Assembly: GCF_003049705.1 (NCBI RefSeq)
Contig: NZ_PIRF01000001.1
Span: 186,001-250,000 of the forward strand
Direction of reading: 5' to 3'
Length of the DNA stretch: 64,000 nucleotides
DNA from: Campylobacter concisus
GTDB lineage: Bacteria; Campylobacterota; Campylobacteria; Campylobacterales; Campylobacteraceae
In this document: one piece after another, positions 26,756 to 37,722 of the stretch
Numbering within the stretch: the first letter of the stretch is position 1
How the letters are laid out: every line of letters starts with the position of its first letter
Notes under the pieces: model-generated
The model's input: only the letters and a program-made list of their open reading frames with translations
Told to the model about the DNA's origin: nothing
The model's database searches: none
Translations under genes and position numbers: made by a program

Positions 26756-26761
26756 TAGAAT
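26756..26761 (+). promoter_or_regulatory. Candidate -10 element for gapA operon
   Basis: TAGAAT, preceded by TG at -1 relative to the box and a T-rich stretch, lies 29 bases before the gapA ATG in the divergent region with nadD. This fits Campylobacter sigma-70 promoters, which rely on an extended -10. Confidence 0.45.
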
Positions 26762-26790
26762 TAGGCGTAATTATATCAAAAGGAGCTAAG

Positions 26791-27789
26791 ATGTCAGTTA
26801 AAGTAGCAATAAACGGCTTTGGGCGTATCGGTAGGTGTGCCGCTCGTATTATTTTAGAGCGTGATGATGTTGAGCTTGTCGCTATTAACGACACCGCAAC
26901 AAGGGATATGACGCGCTATCTGCTCAAATACGACAGCGTGCACGGCGAATTTAAGCAAGACGTTAAGGTGATAAGCGACGAATTTATAGAAGTAAATGGC
27001 AAAAAGATAAGAGTTTTTTCAACAAGAGATCTAAACGAGCTAGGCTACGTAGATTACGGCGCGGACGTAGTTTTAGAGTGTACTGGCAAGTTTTTAACCA
27101 CTGAAAAATGTGAGCCATATCTTGCTCGCGGCGTCAAAAAAGTCGTTATGAGCGCTCCAGCAAAAGACGATACAGCAACATTTGTAGTCGGCGTAAACGA
27201 TGATAAATACGCAGGCGAAGCGATCGTCTCAAACGCAAGCTGCACCACAAACGGCCTAGCTCCAGTGGCAAAGGTGCTAAACGATAAATTCGGCATCATA
27301 AAAGGGCTGATGACTACGATACACGCATATACAAATGGTCAGAGCCTAGTTGATGTAAAAGCTAAAGATTTCCGCCGCTCACGCGCTGCAGCGCTAAATA
27401 TCGGACCTACGACAACCGGAGCTGCAAAAGCGATCGCAAAAGTACTTCCCGAGCTAAACGGCAAGATGCACGGACAAAGCGTGCGCGTACCGGTAGCAAA
27501 CGTTTCTATGGTTGATCTAACGGCGGTTTTAAAAAGACCTGCTAGCAAAGAGGAGATAAACGAGGCGTTTAGAGCGGCTGCTGAGTCAAATTTAAGGGGA
27601 ATTTTATTCGTCGATGACGATTATAGGGTTAGCAGCGACTTTTGCACGAGTGCATACAGCAGCATCGTAGCCAGCGACACTACGCAGGTCATTGCTGATG
27701 ATATGGTGAAGGTCTTTGCGTGGTACGATAACGAGTGGGGCTACTCGACAAGGCTTGTGGATCTAGCTAAGATCGTGGCTACGAAGTAA
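26791..27789 (+). CDS. gapA: Glyceraldehyde-3-phosphate dehydrogenase
   Basis: A 332-residue GAPDH. The N-terminus VAINGFGRIGRCAARI binds NAD, and the catalytic cysteine is C151 in SNASCTTNGLAPVAK. The ending WYDNEWGYSTRLVDL is characteristic. It oxidises glyceraldehyde-3-phosphate to 1,3-bisphosphoglycerate. The ATG at 26791 has AAAGGAG upstream at the right distance; the upstream in-frame codons to 26725 include the promoter region and are not translated. It starts the gapA-pgk-tpiA glycolytic operon, 16 bases before pgk. Confidence 0.97.
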   Translation: MSVKVAINGFGRIGRCAARIILERDDVELVAINDTATRDMTRYLLKYDSVHGEFKQDVKVISDEFIEVNGKKIRVFSTRDLNELGYVDYGADVVLECTGKFLTTEKCEPYLARGVKKVVMSAPAKDDTATFVVGVNDDKYAGEAIVSNASCTTNGLAPVAKVLNDKFGIIKGLMTTIHAYTNGQSLVDVKAKDFRRSRAAALNIGPTTTGAAKAIAKVLPELNGKMHGQSVRVPVANVSMVDLTAVLKRPASKEEINEAFRAAAESNLRGILFVDDDYRVSSDFCTSAYSSIVASDTTQVIADDMVKVFAWYDNEWGYSTRLVDLAKIVATK

Positions 27790-27805
27790 ATTTAAAGGGT
27801 GAAAA

Positions 27806-29008
27806 ATGAGTGAAATTTTATCGATCAACGACCTTGAGCTCGGCGGCGCGAAGGTATTTGTCAGGTGCGATTTTAACGTGCCGATGGACGAGTTTTTGAA
27901 CATCACCGACGACCGCCGTATCCGCTCGGCGATCCCTACTATCCGCTACTGCCTAGATAACGGCTGCAGCGTGGTTTTGGCTAGCCACCTAGGACGCCCG
28001 AAAAACGGCTTTGAGGAGAAATTTTCGCTACGAGGCGTGGCAAAGAGGCTTTCAAGACTGCTTGATAGAGACGTGATATTTGCCGAGGACGTCGTCGGCG
28101 CGGACGCCAAAGCTAAAGTCGCCGCGCTAAAACCGGGCGAAATTTTGCTTCTTGAAAATTTACGCTTTGAAAAGGGCGAGACCAAAAACGACGAGGCGCT
28201 AGCCGCCGAGCTCGCTAAATACGGCGAATTTTACATCAATGACGCATTTGGCGTTTGCCACAGGGCTCACGCATCTGTCGAAGCGATCACTAAATTTTAT
28301 GATGAAAAGCACAAAGCAGCGGGATTTTTACTACAAAAAGAGATAAATTTCGCTCAAAATTTGATAAAACATCCATCTCGTCCATTTGTCGCAGTCGTGG
28401 GTGGCTCAAAGGTTAGTGGTAAGCTTCAAGCCCTACATAACCTTCTGCCACGCGTCGATAAGCTCATAATTGGCGGTGGCATGGCATTTACATTTTTAAA
28501 ATCACTTGGCGAAAACATCGGAAATTCGCTCCTTGAAGAAGAGCTCATCGAAGATGCAAGGCAAATTTTACAAAAAGGCAAAGAGCTAGGAGTGAAAATT
28601 TACCTACCAGTAGATGTCGTCGCTGCTCAGACATTTTCAGCTGAAAGTGCCGTAAAATATGTCCCTGCCCAAGAGATCCCAAATGGCTGGATGGGGCTTG
28701 ATATAGGACCTGCGTCGATTAGGCTATTTAAAGAGGTCATCGCCGATGCGCAAACTATCTGGTGGAACGGACCTATGGGCGTTTTTGAGATGGATAAATT
28801 TAGCAAAGGTAGCATCAAAATGAGCCACGCTATCATCGACACTCACGCGACAACTGTCGTTGGCGGCGGTGATACGGCTGACGTGGTCGAGCGCGCGGGA
28901 GACGCCGACGAGATGACCTTTATCTCCACGGGCGGAGGTGCTAGCTTGGAGCTTATCGAGGGCAAGGAGCTACCTGGTATAAAACCGCTTAGAAAGGCTG
29001 CGGAGTGA
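27806..29008 (+). CDS. pgk: Phosphoglycerate kinase
   Basis: A 400-residue phosphoglycerate kinase of normal length. [20 protein letters not shown] and [11 protein letters not shown] form the 3-phosphoglycerate site; the C-terminal [13 protein letters not shown] and [18 protein letters not shown] bind nucleotide. It converts 1,3-bisphosphoglycerate and ADP to 3-phosphoglycerate and ATP, or the reverse in gluconeogenesis, the main direction in most Campylobacter. The AAAGGGTG before the ATG is a good ribosome binding site. It overlaps the tpiA start by 4 bases. Confidence 0.97.
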   Translation: MSEILSINDLELGGAKVFVRCDFNVPMDEFLNITDDRRIRSAIPTIRYCLDNGCSVVLASHLGRPKNGFEEKFSLRGVAKRLSRLLDRDVIFAEDVVGADAKAKVAALKPGEILLLENLRFEKGETKNDEALAAELAKYGEFYINDAFGVCHRAHASVEAITKFYDEKHKAAGFLLQKEINFAQNLIKHPSRPFVAVVGGSKVSGKLQALHNLLPRVDKLIIGGGMAFTFLKSLGENIGNSLLEEELIEDARQILQKGKELGVKIYLPVDVVAAQTFSAESAVKYVPAQEIPNGWMGLDIGPASIRLFKEVIADAQTIWWNGPMGVFEMDKFSKGSIKMSHAIIDTHATTVVGGGDTADVVERAGDADEMTFISTGGGASLELIEGKELPGIKPLRKAAE

Positions 29009-29682
29009 GGTTTTTAGCAAATTTGAAGTGCAATCACACGAGAGCTAGCTTTGCTAAATACGCTGAAATTTTAGACGCAAATTTAAGCGCAAACGACGAC
29101 GTGACGGTATTCCCCCCGTTTAGCGCGCTTGATGGCGCGGCTCATAAATTTAAACTCGGCGCGCAAAATTTCTACCCATGCGAAAGCGGCGCTTACACCG
29201 GAGAGATCGGTAAGGCGATGCTGGACGAGTTTGGCGTAAAAAGCGTGCTGATCGGGCACTCCGAACGACGCGAGCTTGGCGAGAGCGAGGAGCTTTTGCG
29301 AGCTAAATTTGATTTTGCCGTAAAGGTGGGCTGGCAGATCGTCTACTGCATTGGCGAAAATTTGAGCGTGAACGAAGCTGGCGGCACGAAGGAGTTTTTG
29401 GCGGAACAGCTAAAAAATATCGACCTTGGCTACGAGCGGCTGCTGATCGCCTACGAGCCGATCTGGGCGATAGGAACCGGCAAGAGCGCTAGCATAGAGC
29501 AGATAGATGAGGTGCTAAGTTTTTTAAAGACAAAGGCAAATGTGCCGCTACTTTACGGCGGAAGCGTCAATGCAGCAAATATCGCTGATATCGCAGGTAT
29601 AAAAAGCTGCGATGGGGTTTTGGTAGGCACGGCCAGCTGGGATGCGAATAATTTTCTAAATTTGATACGCGTTGTCTCGTGA
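29005..29682 (+). CDS. tpiA: Triose-phosphate isomerase
   Basis: A 225-residue TIM barrel, shorter than the 250-residue norm but typical of Campylobacterota. The N-terminal asparagine/lysine motif is ANLKCNHTR, the catalytic histidine is in [10 protein letters not shown], the catalytic glutamate in [11 protein letters not shown], and the phosphate loop is [10 protein letters not shown]. It interconverts dihydroxyacetone phosphate and glyceraldehyde-3-phosphate. The GTG start overlaps the pgk stop. A 168-base gap, in which I see no gene, separates it from fabI. Confidence 0.96.
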   Translation: MRFLANLKCNHTRASFAKYAEILDANLSANDDVTVFPPFSALDGAAHKFKLGAQNFYPCESGAYTGEIGKAMLDEFGVKSVLIGHSERRELGESEELLRAKFDFAVKVGWQIVYCIGENLSVNEAGGTKEFLAEQLKNIDLGYERLLIAYEPIWAIGTGKSASIEQIDEVLSFLKTKANVPLLYGGSVNAANIADIAGIKSCDGVLVGTASWDANNFLNLIRVVS

Positions 29683-29841
29683 GTGCCTTTTAATGAGTTC
29701 GAAATTTTAAGTCTGCGACAGGCTGCTATTTGCCTAGTCTTGACCTAAAATTTCTACACAACATTAAAATTCATCTCACGATACTGCCGCTATTAAATTT
29801 GGTTTAAAATTTAAATATCGCTTAAAAGTCAAACAAAATAA

Positions 29842-30672
<831 letters not shown>

Positions 30673-30684
30673 TCTACTAATACA

Positions 30685-30719
30685 AATTTGGTGGGGTGAC
30701 TCGCCAAATTCTTCTTTTA
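30685..30719 (+). terminator. Rho-independent terminator after fabI
   Basis: A 9-bp stem (30685-30693 with 30702-30710, one G-T wobble), an 8-base loop and a T-rich tail lie just downstream of the fabI stop. Confidence 0.7.
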
Positions 30720-30785
30720 AATTTCATTAAATTTATTGTAACGGTACGCAATAAGAGCTCTAGGGTGGCTTATAGATACAAATAA

Positions 30786-31360
30786 GCCGGGCTTGGGAGC
30801 TTGGTCGAAGAACGGCTAAATAAGCTAAAAATGGGTGAAATTTTACTGCGTGATGAGGGCAGGGCGCAAAGAGCGATTTTTTTGGGCTTCAAGTAGCCAC
30901 TCGATCGTCGATGGGTGTGCTTGTTTATAGGTATGGTGGCATCGTGATGGATGAAGGTTGGCTGTGTATGCTTGGCTCAGGATGTGAACAGATGAAGCGG
31001 GGAATTTACAGCTTTACCTTGGTAAAAGCTTTAGCGAAGCAAGGCAGATGCCTAGCTATTTGTTCGTGGCAAACGATATTTTGGGTAAAATTTTCACACT
31101 AAATGGCGTCGACTTTGGTGGCAAAGCTGGCAATATCTTTTACTGCGCGCTAGATAGCGGCAAATGGGAAGATGCACAGCTTGGCTACTCGTAGTTTTTA
31201 CTGGGTGCTAAGTGGGGATATATCTAAATTTTGCGAGCTTTACCACTGGGATGGTTGACGCGAGGATGTGAGAAATTTTAGTCTTGATAGGACGATATTT
31301 GCGCTACCGCCGATACTTTGGCAAGGCGTCGACATAAAGTTAAGACTAAAAGACATGAAA
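30786..31360 (+). pseudogene. Decayed DUF2625 protein gene
   Basis: Reading across frames recovers a DUF2625-like protein: LNKLKMGEILLRDEGRAQRA, then QVATRSSMGVLVYRYGGIVM with MDEGWLCMLGSGCE, then LGKSFSEARQMPSYLFVAND with ILGKIFTLNGVDFGGKAGN, then WVLSGDISKFCELYHWDG and REDVRNFSLDRTIFALPPIL. I count at least three frame changes (near 30893, 31023 and 31203) and two stops, one apparently TGG to TGA near 31258. The function of DUF2625 is unknown to me. The gene is clearly inactive. The short open frames at 30911-31102 and 31268-31570 are fragments of it or chance. Confidence 0.75.
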
Positions 31361-31827
31361 AAAGATGATGTTTGTATGAATGAATTTTTCATTTTTGCCT
31401 TTAAGGGGCGTCTAGTAAATTTATATGATACTTCCAGCAGATCCAGGAGTTTTGCTCTATTTTATTTAAAATTTATAAAAATTATTCATAAGCTACTTAA
31501 GAGTGTTTATAAAAAAAATCTGAGCGCTAAAAAAGTAAAATTTATTTTAGATTTCTTAAGCCTTTCTTGATAAAAATTATCTGTAAAATTTAAGAATTTT
31601 TTATTAAAAATTAACCTTATTTACTACCTTGATAAAATTATATAATTTCGTTCCTTATCTCAGAATCTAATTAATTTATTAGATAATTAAAATTTAAAAA
31701 TAATTTATATTTTTGCCAAAAAACTAAAAAATTTATCCAAAATTTATATTTAAAATTATAATATTCAATCTCAAAATTATGCTATAAAATTAAAATAGTA
31801 ATTTTAATAACCAAAATAGTAGAAAAT
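31361..31827 (+). other. AT-rich non-coding region upstream of TonB-dependent receptor
   Basis: No convincing gene. The first 200 bases continue the open frame left by the DUF2625 remnant but encode no recognisable protein. From 31570 onward the sequence is very AT-rich with several TATAAT-like stretches, and presumably holds the promoter of the receptor gene. Confidence 0.5.
31569..31581. promoter_or_regulatory. Candidate Fur box (weak)
   Basis: GATAAAAATTATC is a perfect 5-3-5 inverted repeat like the core of Campylobacter Fur sites. It is about 246 bases before the receptor ATG, rather far, and AT-rich DNA gives such matches by chance. Confidence 0.25.
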
Positions 31828-33840
31828 ATGAGATTTAAAAGCTTATTTAAACTATCTCTTGCAGCAAGCATAGCAGTTTGTGCAAATGGGGCAGACGAGA
31901 GCGTATTAAGCGGAGTTGAGGTAACAAGTAGTAGTGGCGGATACGGCGTTGATGACATCAAAATTTCAACTAGAAACGCTGGCCTAGTAAAAGACGTGAT
32001 GAGAGATATTCCTGGTGTTTATGTGGGCGGCACGAACGGCATGAATCAAAAAATTTACATGAGGGGCGTGAGCGACCGCGGTCTAAATATCACGATAGAC
32101 GGCGCAAAACAAAACGGAAATACATTTCACCACAACGCTGACTTGCTGATCGATCCAGATCTTATAAAAGCTGTTGATGTCGAGGTTGGCTCAAGATCAG
32201 TGGTAAACGGCTCGGGCGCACTTGGCGGTTCGGTCGCCTTTAAAACGGTTGATGCAAAAGACTTGCTTGATGATGGTGAGATCATCGGCGCAAAGATAAA
32301 GACAGGATACGCCTCAAATAACAGCGAATTTTCTCAAGGCCTTATGCTCTTTACTGCACCGGTTGAAGGGCTTGACTTTATAGCCGCTATTAATCATAAG
32401 GGCTACGACTACGGCAAAAGCGGCAACAAAAGAAAGATAGGCGGCGACGGCAACGACCTTAGCTATCTTTTAAAGCTTGGTTACAGCTTCCTTGATGCGC
32501 ATAGAATTTCTATCTCAAGAGAGCACAATGAATTTAAGGGCATGTATCCAATGAGAGCCGAGTTTGGCAGCTGGTATACTGGTGATTATCCTGTTGATAA
32601 CCGAAAATATGAACGTGATACTACAACGCTAAAATACGAGTACAAACCAAGTGATCTTCTAAATTTAGATGTAACGGTATACAATACCGAGCATAAAAAA
32701 GATGACCCGGTCTTAAAAATTTTAGGCGTAAAAACAAACGGTATAAATGCAAAGGCTAAGAGTATAGTCGAGACCGGCACTTTGACGCAGACATTTAGAT
32801 ATGGTGCTGAGTTTTATCAAAGTAAAAATTTCAACAAACCAGACAATCGCTATCCAGAAAAGGTAAATAACTACTCGATATACGCAGAAGATGCACTAAA
32901 TTTTAGCTCGCTAACCGTTACACCTGGCATCAGATATACGCACCATGAGCTAAAAAGCTACGATGGCAGGGCTGGAAATGTAAAGAGCTACACTTATAAA
33001 TTTAACGAATTTACCCCAGCGCTTGCGCTTGATTATGAGATCATTAAAGGCTTGCATGCGTTTGCAAGCTATGCGAGGGTCTTTAGAGGGCCTGACGTCA
33101 TGGAGTCTATGATGGCGAGTGGAACTAGTAGGGGCAGGCCTTTAAGCTGGGCGGCAAATAAAGATCTAAAAGCGACAACTGGCAATAGCTATGAGACGGG
33201 CGTTAGATATCAAGGTGAAATAAGTGAAACTAGCTCGTACAGCCTCTCTGCAAAATACTTTATGACAAAATATAAAAATTTAATAGTAGATAACAACGCA
33301 GCAAATGGTGGCGTAAATCCAACCTTAGCTAGGATAAACGCTGGCGGGGCTGATATAAGTGGCGTTGAGCTACTTGCAAGGCTAAATTTAGATGCATTAA
33401 GCCTAGCTGCTAGCTACACTCATCAAAATGTAAAATACAAAGATAGGGTTGCTAAAGCAAACGGCAGCTACTACACCTCAAATATCATTGGCTACCGAGA
33501 TCAAGGCGATAAATACACATTTAACGCCGAGTATGCATTTTCAAGGATTGATACGCTAATAGGCTATAACCTAATCTACTTTGCCTCGAAAAATACCATC
33601 TCGGCTGGCAATAGTGAAAATGCCAAGATACCAAGCTATGCGGTCAGCGACATCTATGCTAGCTATACGCCAAGTAGCGGTAAATTTAAAGGACTAGAGA
33701 TAAATGCTGGAATTTATAACCTCTTTAATAAAACTTATGCTTCGCAGTCTCAAAGAATGGCTGATTATACAGGCAATCCAGACTATGTAGACTGGGAGCC
33801 AGGTAGAAATTTCAAAGTAAACGTATCTTATAAATTTTAA
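31828..33840 (+). CDS. TonB-dependent outer membrane receptor, haem/haemoglobin type
   Basis: A 670-residue receptor. Residues 1-22 form a signal peptide. The plug domain (about 30-150) contains VKDVMRDIPGVYVGG and IYMRGVSDRGLNITIDGAKQ. The barrel ends in FKVNVSYKF with the terminal phenylalanine needed for outer-membrane insertion. YARVFRGPDV and NKDLKATTGNSYETG resemble the FRAP and NPNL motifs of haem receptors, so haem or haemoglobin is the likely ligand. It stands alone, with an AT-rich upstream region and its own terminator. Confidence 0.85.
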   Translation: MRFKSLFKLSLAASIAVCANGADESVLSGVEVTSSSGGYGVDDIKISTRNAGLVKDVMRDIPGVYVGGTNGMNQKIYMRGVSDRGLNITIDGAKQNGNTFHHNADLLIDPDLIKAVDVEVGSRSVVNGSGALGGSVAFKTVDAKDLLDDGEIIGAKIKTGYASNNSEFSQGLMLFTAPVEGLDFIAAINHKGYDYGKSGNKRKIGGDGNDLSYLLKLGYSFLDAHRISISREHNEFKGMYPMRAEFGSWYTGDYPVDNRKYERDTTTLKYEYKPSDLLNLDVTVYNTEHKKDDPVLKILGVKTNGINAKAKSIVETGTLTQTFRYGAEFYQSKNFNKPDNRYPEKVNNYSIYAEDALNFSSLTVTPGIRYTHHELKSYDGRAGNVKSYTYKFNEFTPALALDYEIIKGLHAFASYARVFRGPDVMESMMASGTSRGRPLSWAANKDLKATTGNSYETGVRYQGEISETSSYSLSAKYFMTKYKNLIVDNNAANGGVNPTLARINAGGADISGVELLARLNLDALSLAASYTHQNVKYKDRVAKANGSYYTSNIIGYRDQGDKYTFNAEYAFSRIDTLIGYNLIYFASKNTISAGNSENAKIPSYAVSDIYASYTPSSGKFKGLEINAGIYNLFNKTYASQSQRMADYTGNPDYVDWEPGRNFKVNVSYKF

Positions 33841-33846
33841 CTTCAA

Positions 33847-33880
33847 GGCAAGGTGAAAGCCTTGCCAAATTTCTCTTTTA
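33847..33880 (+). terminator. Rho-independent terminator after TonB-dependent receptor
   Basis: A perfect 7-bp stem GGCAAGG/CCTTGCC (33847-33853 with 33860-33866), a 6-base loop and a T-rich tail follow the receptor stop by 6 bases. Confidence 0.75.
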
Positions 33881-33967
33881 TATAAAAATTCTAGCTTTTT
33901 TCATCATGCTGTTTGTTTTAAAATTAATATAGTATCATTTTGACGACTAAACTTTTTGGGAGAAAAA

Positions 33968-35314
33968 ATGAGGCAGAAGCACTTTGAAGTGGTAATTGTC
34001 GGAGCAGGCATTAGTGGGACGGCGCTCTTTTATGAGTTGGCTGCATTTAGTGATATAAAAAAGGTCGCACTTTTAGAAAAATATGACGGCGTAGCTACTC
34101 TAAATTCAAACGGCAAAGGCAACTCACAAACCATTCATTGTGGCGATATCGAGACAAACTACACACTAGAAAAGGCAAAAAAAGTCTCTCGTGTGGCAAA
34201 TATGCCAGTAAAATATGCTCTAAAATACAATCTTGATGGTAAATATATGTTCGCTCATCAAAAGATGGCACTAGCTATCGGAGATGCCGAAGTAGAGCGC
34301 ATGAAAGAGCGATATGAGAGTTTTAGAGAGCTTTTTCCTTACCTTGAAATTTATGGCAAAGAGAAGTTAAAACAAATCGAGCCAAACGTCGTTTTTGATG
34401 CAAATGGCAATGAGAGGCCAGAAAACATCATCGCCATAGGCACGCAAAATGGGCAGTTTACGACGATGGACTTTGGTGGCTTAGCAAACTCACTTGTGCA
34501 AAATGCGCTAAATTTAGGCGGAGATGGCTACGAGATCAGTCTAAACTCAGAAGTAACTGATATAAAAAAGGCAGGCGATACATTTCACATAAAGATAAAT
34601 GATGGCGAGGTGATCACCGCAAACTACGTTGTAGTAGATGCTGGAGGACACTCGCTATTTTTGGCTCACAAAATGGGTTATGGACTTCATCTTAGCACAT
34701 TGCCTGTTGCTGGAAGCTTTTATTTCGCAAAAAAACGCCTGCTAAACGGCAAAGTTTATATGGTACAAAACGATAAGCTACCATTTGCCGCGCTTCACGG
34801 CGATCCAGATATCCTAGCTAATGGAAACACTCGCTTTGGACCAACAGCTCTAGTCATACCAAAACTAGAGAGATACCACGGCTGTTCAAGCTTTTTTGAC
34901 TTTTGTAAATGTCTAAAATTTGATAAAAATATCTTTGAAGTCTTTACAAATCTCTTAAAAGATAGCGACATCAGATCTTATATTTTAAGAAATTTCTTAT
35001 TTGAAGTGCCATTTATCAATAAAAAAGAATTTGTAAAAGATGCCAGAAAGATTGTGCCAAGCCTAAGTGAAAATGACCTAAGCTATGCTGTAAATTTTGG
35101 CGGCGTAAGACCGCAAGTTATCGACCGTAATAAAAAGTGCCTTGAGCTTGGCGAGGGCAAGATAAGCACAGGCGAGGGCATAAGTTTTAATATGACTCCA
35201 AGCCCTGGGGCTACGAGTTGCTTTGAAATAGCAAGAACTGATATGATCGAAGCTTGTAAATTTTTAGGTAAAAATTTTAACGAAGAGAAATTTAACGCTG
35301 AGTTTTTTGGATAA
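33968..35314 (+). CDS. mqo: Malate:quinone oxidoreductase
   Basis: A 448-residue FAD-dependent membrane-associated dehydrogenase. The N-terminal VVIVGAGISGTALFYELA is the dinucleotide-binding fold, followed by NSNGKGNSQTIHCGDIETNY. The C-terminal part has NMTPSPGATSCFEIA. It resembles the divergent epsilonproteobacterial Mqo (C. jejuni Cj0393c type), which passes electrons from malate to menaquinone. GGGAG five bases before the ATG at 33968 selects this start over the TTG at 33956. A small DUF4272 gene follows after 2 bases. Confidence 0.87.
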   Translation: MRQKHFEVVIVGAGISGTALFYELAAFSDIKKVALLEKYDGVATLNSNGKGNSQTIHCGDIETNYTLEKAKKVSRVANMPVKYALKYNLDGKYMFAHQKMALAIGDAEVERMKERYESFRELFPYLEIYGKEKLKQIEPNVVFDANGNERPENIIAIGTQNGQFTTMDFGGLANSLVQNALNLGGDGYEISLNSEVTDIKKAGDTFHIKINDGEVITANYVVVDAGGHSLFLAHKMGYGLHLSTLPVAGSFYFAKKRLLNGKVYMVQNDKLPFAALHGDPDILANGNTRFGPTALVIPKLERYHGCSSFFDFCKCLKFDKNIFEVFTNLLKDSDIRSYILRNFLFEVPFINKKEFVKDARKIVPSLSENDLSYAVNFGGVRPQVIDRNKKCLELGEGKISTGEGISFNMTPSPGATSCFEIARTDMIEACKFLGKNFNEEKFNAEFFG

Positions 35315-35316
35315 AA

Positions 35317-36030
35317 ATGGGAGTGTTTGATATTTTTAAAAAAGGTGCGGATATGCCAAAAACAGCACAACAAAGAAAAGATGAGAGTATAAAAATTTTA
35401 AAAAAAGAGGGTGTGGCTGTGCTTGAGAGCCTGCCACTAAGGTATGACAATAGTGAAGTTACGCCAAGAAGCGTTGATGAGATCATTGCTCGTGCGGTTT
35501 GCTCATTTACGGCCATTATGTGTGCTTGCACTATCCGCGACAATGGCCACCTAAGTGAAGATGAGATAGCTTGGGCTAAAGACTTTTTGGGCGATTTTTA
35601 TGGTAATCTAAGTGTAAAAGAAAAAGAGGTCGTAGAGGGCAGGGCTGATATAAATTTAGCCGTAAATATGGGCTGGAAGTATGAGTCGCTTTGGATCTTG
35701 CTTTGGGTACTTGGTATTGCTGAAGATATCGGTAAGATGGATAAAATTTGCGACTGTGATTTTGTGATGGATATCTTTAGAGAGGGTGGACTCAAAAACC
35801 GCTCAAAACCGCGCAGTTTGGATGAAATTTTAAACAAACTTGACCTAGTTTATCGCTACCACTGGGCGTGTGTGGATGCAAGGGTAAATGGCAAAAAGGT
35901 TGCTGGACTTGACGAAGAGATCGTTATGGAAAGACGTGCAGGGCTTGAGTGGTTATGTTGCAAAGGACAAGAAAATGATGATATAAAGTCTGAATTTAAC
36001 GCCTGGGACTACCCTGATCTAAATACGTAA
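35317..36030 (+). CDS. DUF4272 protein
   Basis: A 237-residue soluble protein of the DUF4272 family, with AQQRKDESIKILKKEGVAV at the start, a central WKYESLWILLWVLGIAED and a C-terminal RYHWACVDARVNGK region. No catalytic motif is evident and I know no function. It begins 2 bases after mqo, so it is probably co-transcribed. An in-frame ATG lies at 35353 (residue 13), so a slightly shorter protein is possible. Confidence 0.8.
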   Translation: MGVFDIFKKGADMPKTAQQRKDESIKILKKEGVAVLESLPLRYDNSEVTPRSVDEIIARAVCSFTAIMCACTIRDNGHLSEDEIAWAKDFLGDFYGNLSVKEKEVVEGRADINLAVNMGWKYESLWILLWVLGIAEDIGKMDKICDCDFVMDIFREGGLKNRSKPRSLDEILNKLDLVYRYHWACVDARVNGKKVAGLDEEIVMERRAGLEWLCCKGQENDDIKSEFNAWDYPDLNT

Positions 36031-36075
36031 ATTTACATTTTTGCACTAAAATAAGCCAAAAATGAAAGGAAAAAT

Positions 36076-37134
36076 ATGAAAATTTTAGTAACTGGAACAG
36101 CTGGATTTATAGGATTTCACCTTGCGAATGCCCTTGTAAAAAGAGGCGATGAGGTCGTTGGATATGACGTGATAAACGACTATTACGACGTAAATTTAAA
36201 GCTTGCACGCCTAAAAACGGCTGGCTTTGATACGAGCGAGATAGACTATGGCAAGCTTATCATCTCAAAAACGCATCCAAATTTAAAATTTATAAAATCA
36301 GACCTCGCTGATGAAAAGACAATGAAAGAGCTTTTTGCCAAAGAAAAATTTGACGTAGTAGTAAATTTAGCCGCACAAGCTGGCGTTCGCTACTCGCTCA
36401 TAAACCCAAAAGCCTATATAGACAGTAATATCACGGGCTTTGTGAATATCCTCGAGTGCTGCCGCCACAATGAGATCAAAAACCTAGTCTATGCAAGCTC
36501 TAGCTCGGTTTATGGACTAAATGAGAACATGCCATTTTCTACGCACGAGGCGGTGAATCACCCAATAAGCCTCTACGCAGCGACTAAAAAGAGTAACGAG
36601 ATGATGGCACATACTTATAGTCATCTATTTAACGTGCCAACGACTGGACTTCGCTTTTTTACGGTGTATGGACCATGGGGACGCCCTGATATGGCACTGT
36701 TTTTGTTCGTCGATGCCGCGCTAAAAGGCAAGAAAATCGACGTCTTTAACTACGGCAAGATGAAGCGCGACTTTACCTACGTGGACGACATCGTAAAGGG
36801 CATCATAAAATGCGTCGATAACCCAGCCAAGCCAAATCCCGCGTGGGACGCGAAGCATCCCGATCCTGCCAGCTCAAGCGCGCCGTTTAAGGTCTATAAT
36901 ATCGGCAACAACAGTCCCGTAGAGCTCATGGACTACATCAAGGCCGTCGAGCTAAAAATCGGCCGCGAGATAGAGAAAAACTTCCTTCCGCTGCAAGCTG
37001 GCGACGTGCCTGCGACCTTTGCGGACGTGAGCGATCTAGTTGCGGACTTTGAGTATAAGCCCGCAACTAGCGTAAATGACGGGGTGGCTAGGTTTATCGA
37101 GTGGTACTGCGAGTTTTACGGGGTTGAGATTTAA
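36076..37134 (+). CDS. UDP-glucuronate 4-epimerase-like NAD-dependent epimerase
   Basis: A 352-residue extended [18 protein letters not shown] binds [12 protein letters not shown] provides the catalytic serine, and [10 protein letters not shown] the YxxxK pair. [13 protein letters not shown] and [13 protein letters not shown] are typical of UDP-glucuronate/UDP-GlcNAcA epimerases (CapI/WbpP type). It makes UDP-galacturonate from UDP-glucuronate. Ugd at 39643 would make the substrate. An AAAGGA site lies before the ATG. It may supply galacturonic acid to surface glycans. Confidence 0.85.
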   Translation: MKILVTGTAGFIGFHLANALVKRGDEVVGYDVINDYYDVNLKLARLKTAGFDTSEIDYGKLIISKTHPNLKFIKSDLADEKTMKELFAKEKFDVVVNLAAQAGVRYSLINPKAYIDSNITGFVNILECCRHNEIKNLVYASSSSVYGLNENMPFSTHEAVNHPISLYAATKKSNEMMAHTYSHLFNVPTTGLRFFTVYGPWGRPDMALFLFVDAALKGKKIDVFNYGKMKRDFTYVDDIVKGIIKCVDNPAKPNPAWDAKHPDPASSSAPFKVYNIGNNSPVELMDYIKAVELKIGREIEKNFLPLQAGDVPATFADVSDLVADFEYKPATSVNDGVARFIEWYCEFYGVEI

Positions 37135-37143
37135 GGGACGCAG

Positions 37144-37722
37144 ATGAGGCGATGCGAATGGGCAAAAGGCGAGCTTGATATAGCTTACCACGATAATGAG
37201 TGGGGCAAAGCCATAAAAGATGATAGAAAATTTTTTGAAATGATAGTTCTGGAAGGCTTTCAGGCGGGACTTTCGTGGCATGGAGTGCTTCAAAAAAGAG
37301 AGGCTATGAGAGAGGCATTTGATGGCTTTGATCCAGAGCAGATCAAGCTTTACGGCGAGGCTGAGATAGCGAAATTTATGCAAAATGAGAGGCTGATTCG
37401 CAATAGATTAAAACTAAAATCACTTTCTGCAAATGCCATTGCATTTTTATCCGTAACGCAAGAATTTGGCAGCTTTTATGACTATCTTTGGGGATATTTG
37501 TTAAGAAAATTTGACCCCAAATTTGATGGCAAACAGATCATAAATCACTATCAAGATATCAAACAAGTGCCAGCCACTACGCCTATGTCAGACTTTGTGG
37601 CAAAGGAGCTAAAAAAGCGAGGGTTTAAATTTCTAGGCTCTGTTAGCACCTATGCATTTTTGCAAAGTGTGGGCGTGGTGGACGATCATATGGATTATTG
37701 TTTTTGCAAGGCAAAAGCTTGA
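37144..37722 (+). CDS. tag: DNA-3-methyladenine glycosylase I
   Basis: A 192-residue Tag enzyme of usual length. CEWAKGELDIAYHDNEWGKA at the start, the EGFQAGLSWHGVLQKREAMR segment with the substrate-stacking tryptophan, and SVGVVDDHMDYC with C-terminal cysteine and histidines for zinc are diagnostic. It removes 3-methyladenine from alkylated DNA in the cytoplasm. The start ATG at 37144 is 9 bases after the epimerase stop. Its stop overlaps the start of the DNA ligase gene. Confidence 0.92.
   Translation: MRRCEWAKGELDIAYHDNEWGKAIKDDRKFFEMIVLEGFQAGLSWHGVLQKREAMREAFDGFDPEQIKLYGEAEIAKFMQNERLIRNRLKLKSLSANAIAFLSVTQEFGSFYDYLWGYLLRKFDPKFDGKQIINHYQDIKQVPATTPMSDFVAKELKKRGFKFLGSVSTYAFLQSVGVVDDHMDYCFCKAKA

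Noticed and set aside
30911-31102. 63-residue open frame as a separate gene
   Set aside because: It is a fragment of the DUF2625 pseudogene that runs into the wrong frame after LVK.
31268-31570. 100-residue open frame as a separate gene
   Set aside because: Its first part is the end of the DUF2625 remnant; the rest is unrecognisable and lacks a ribosome binding site.
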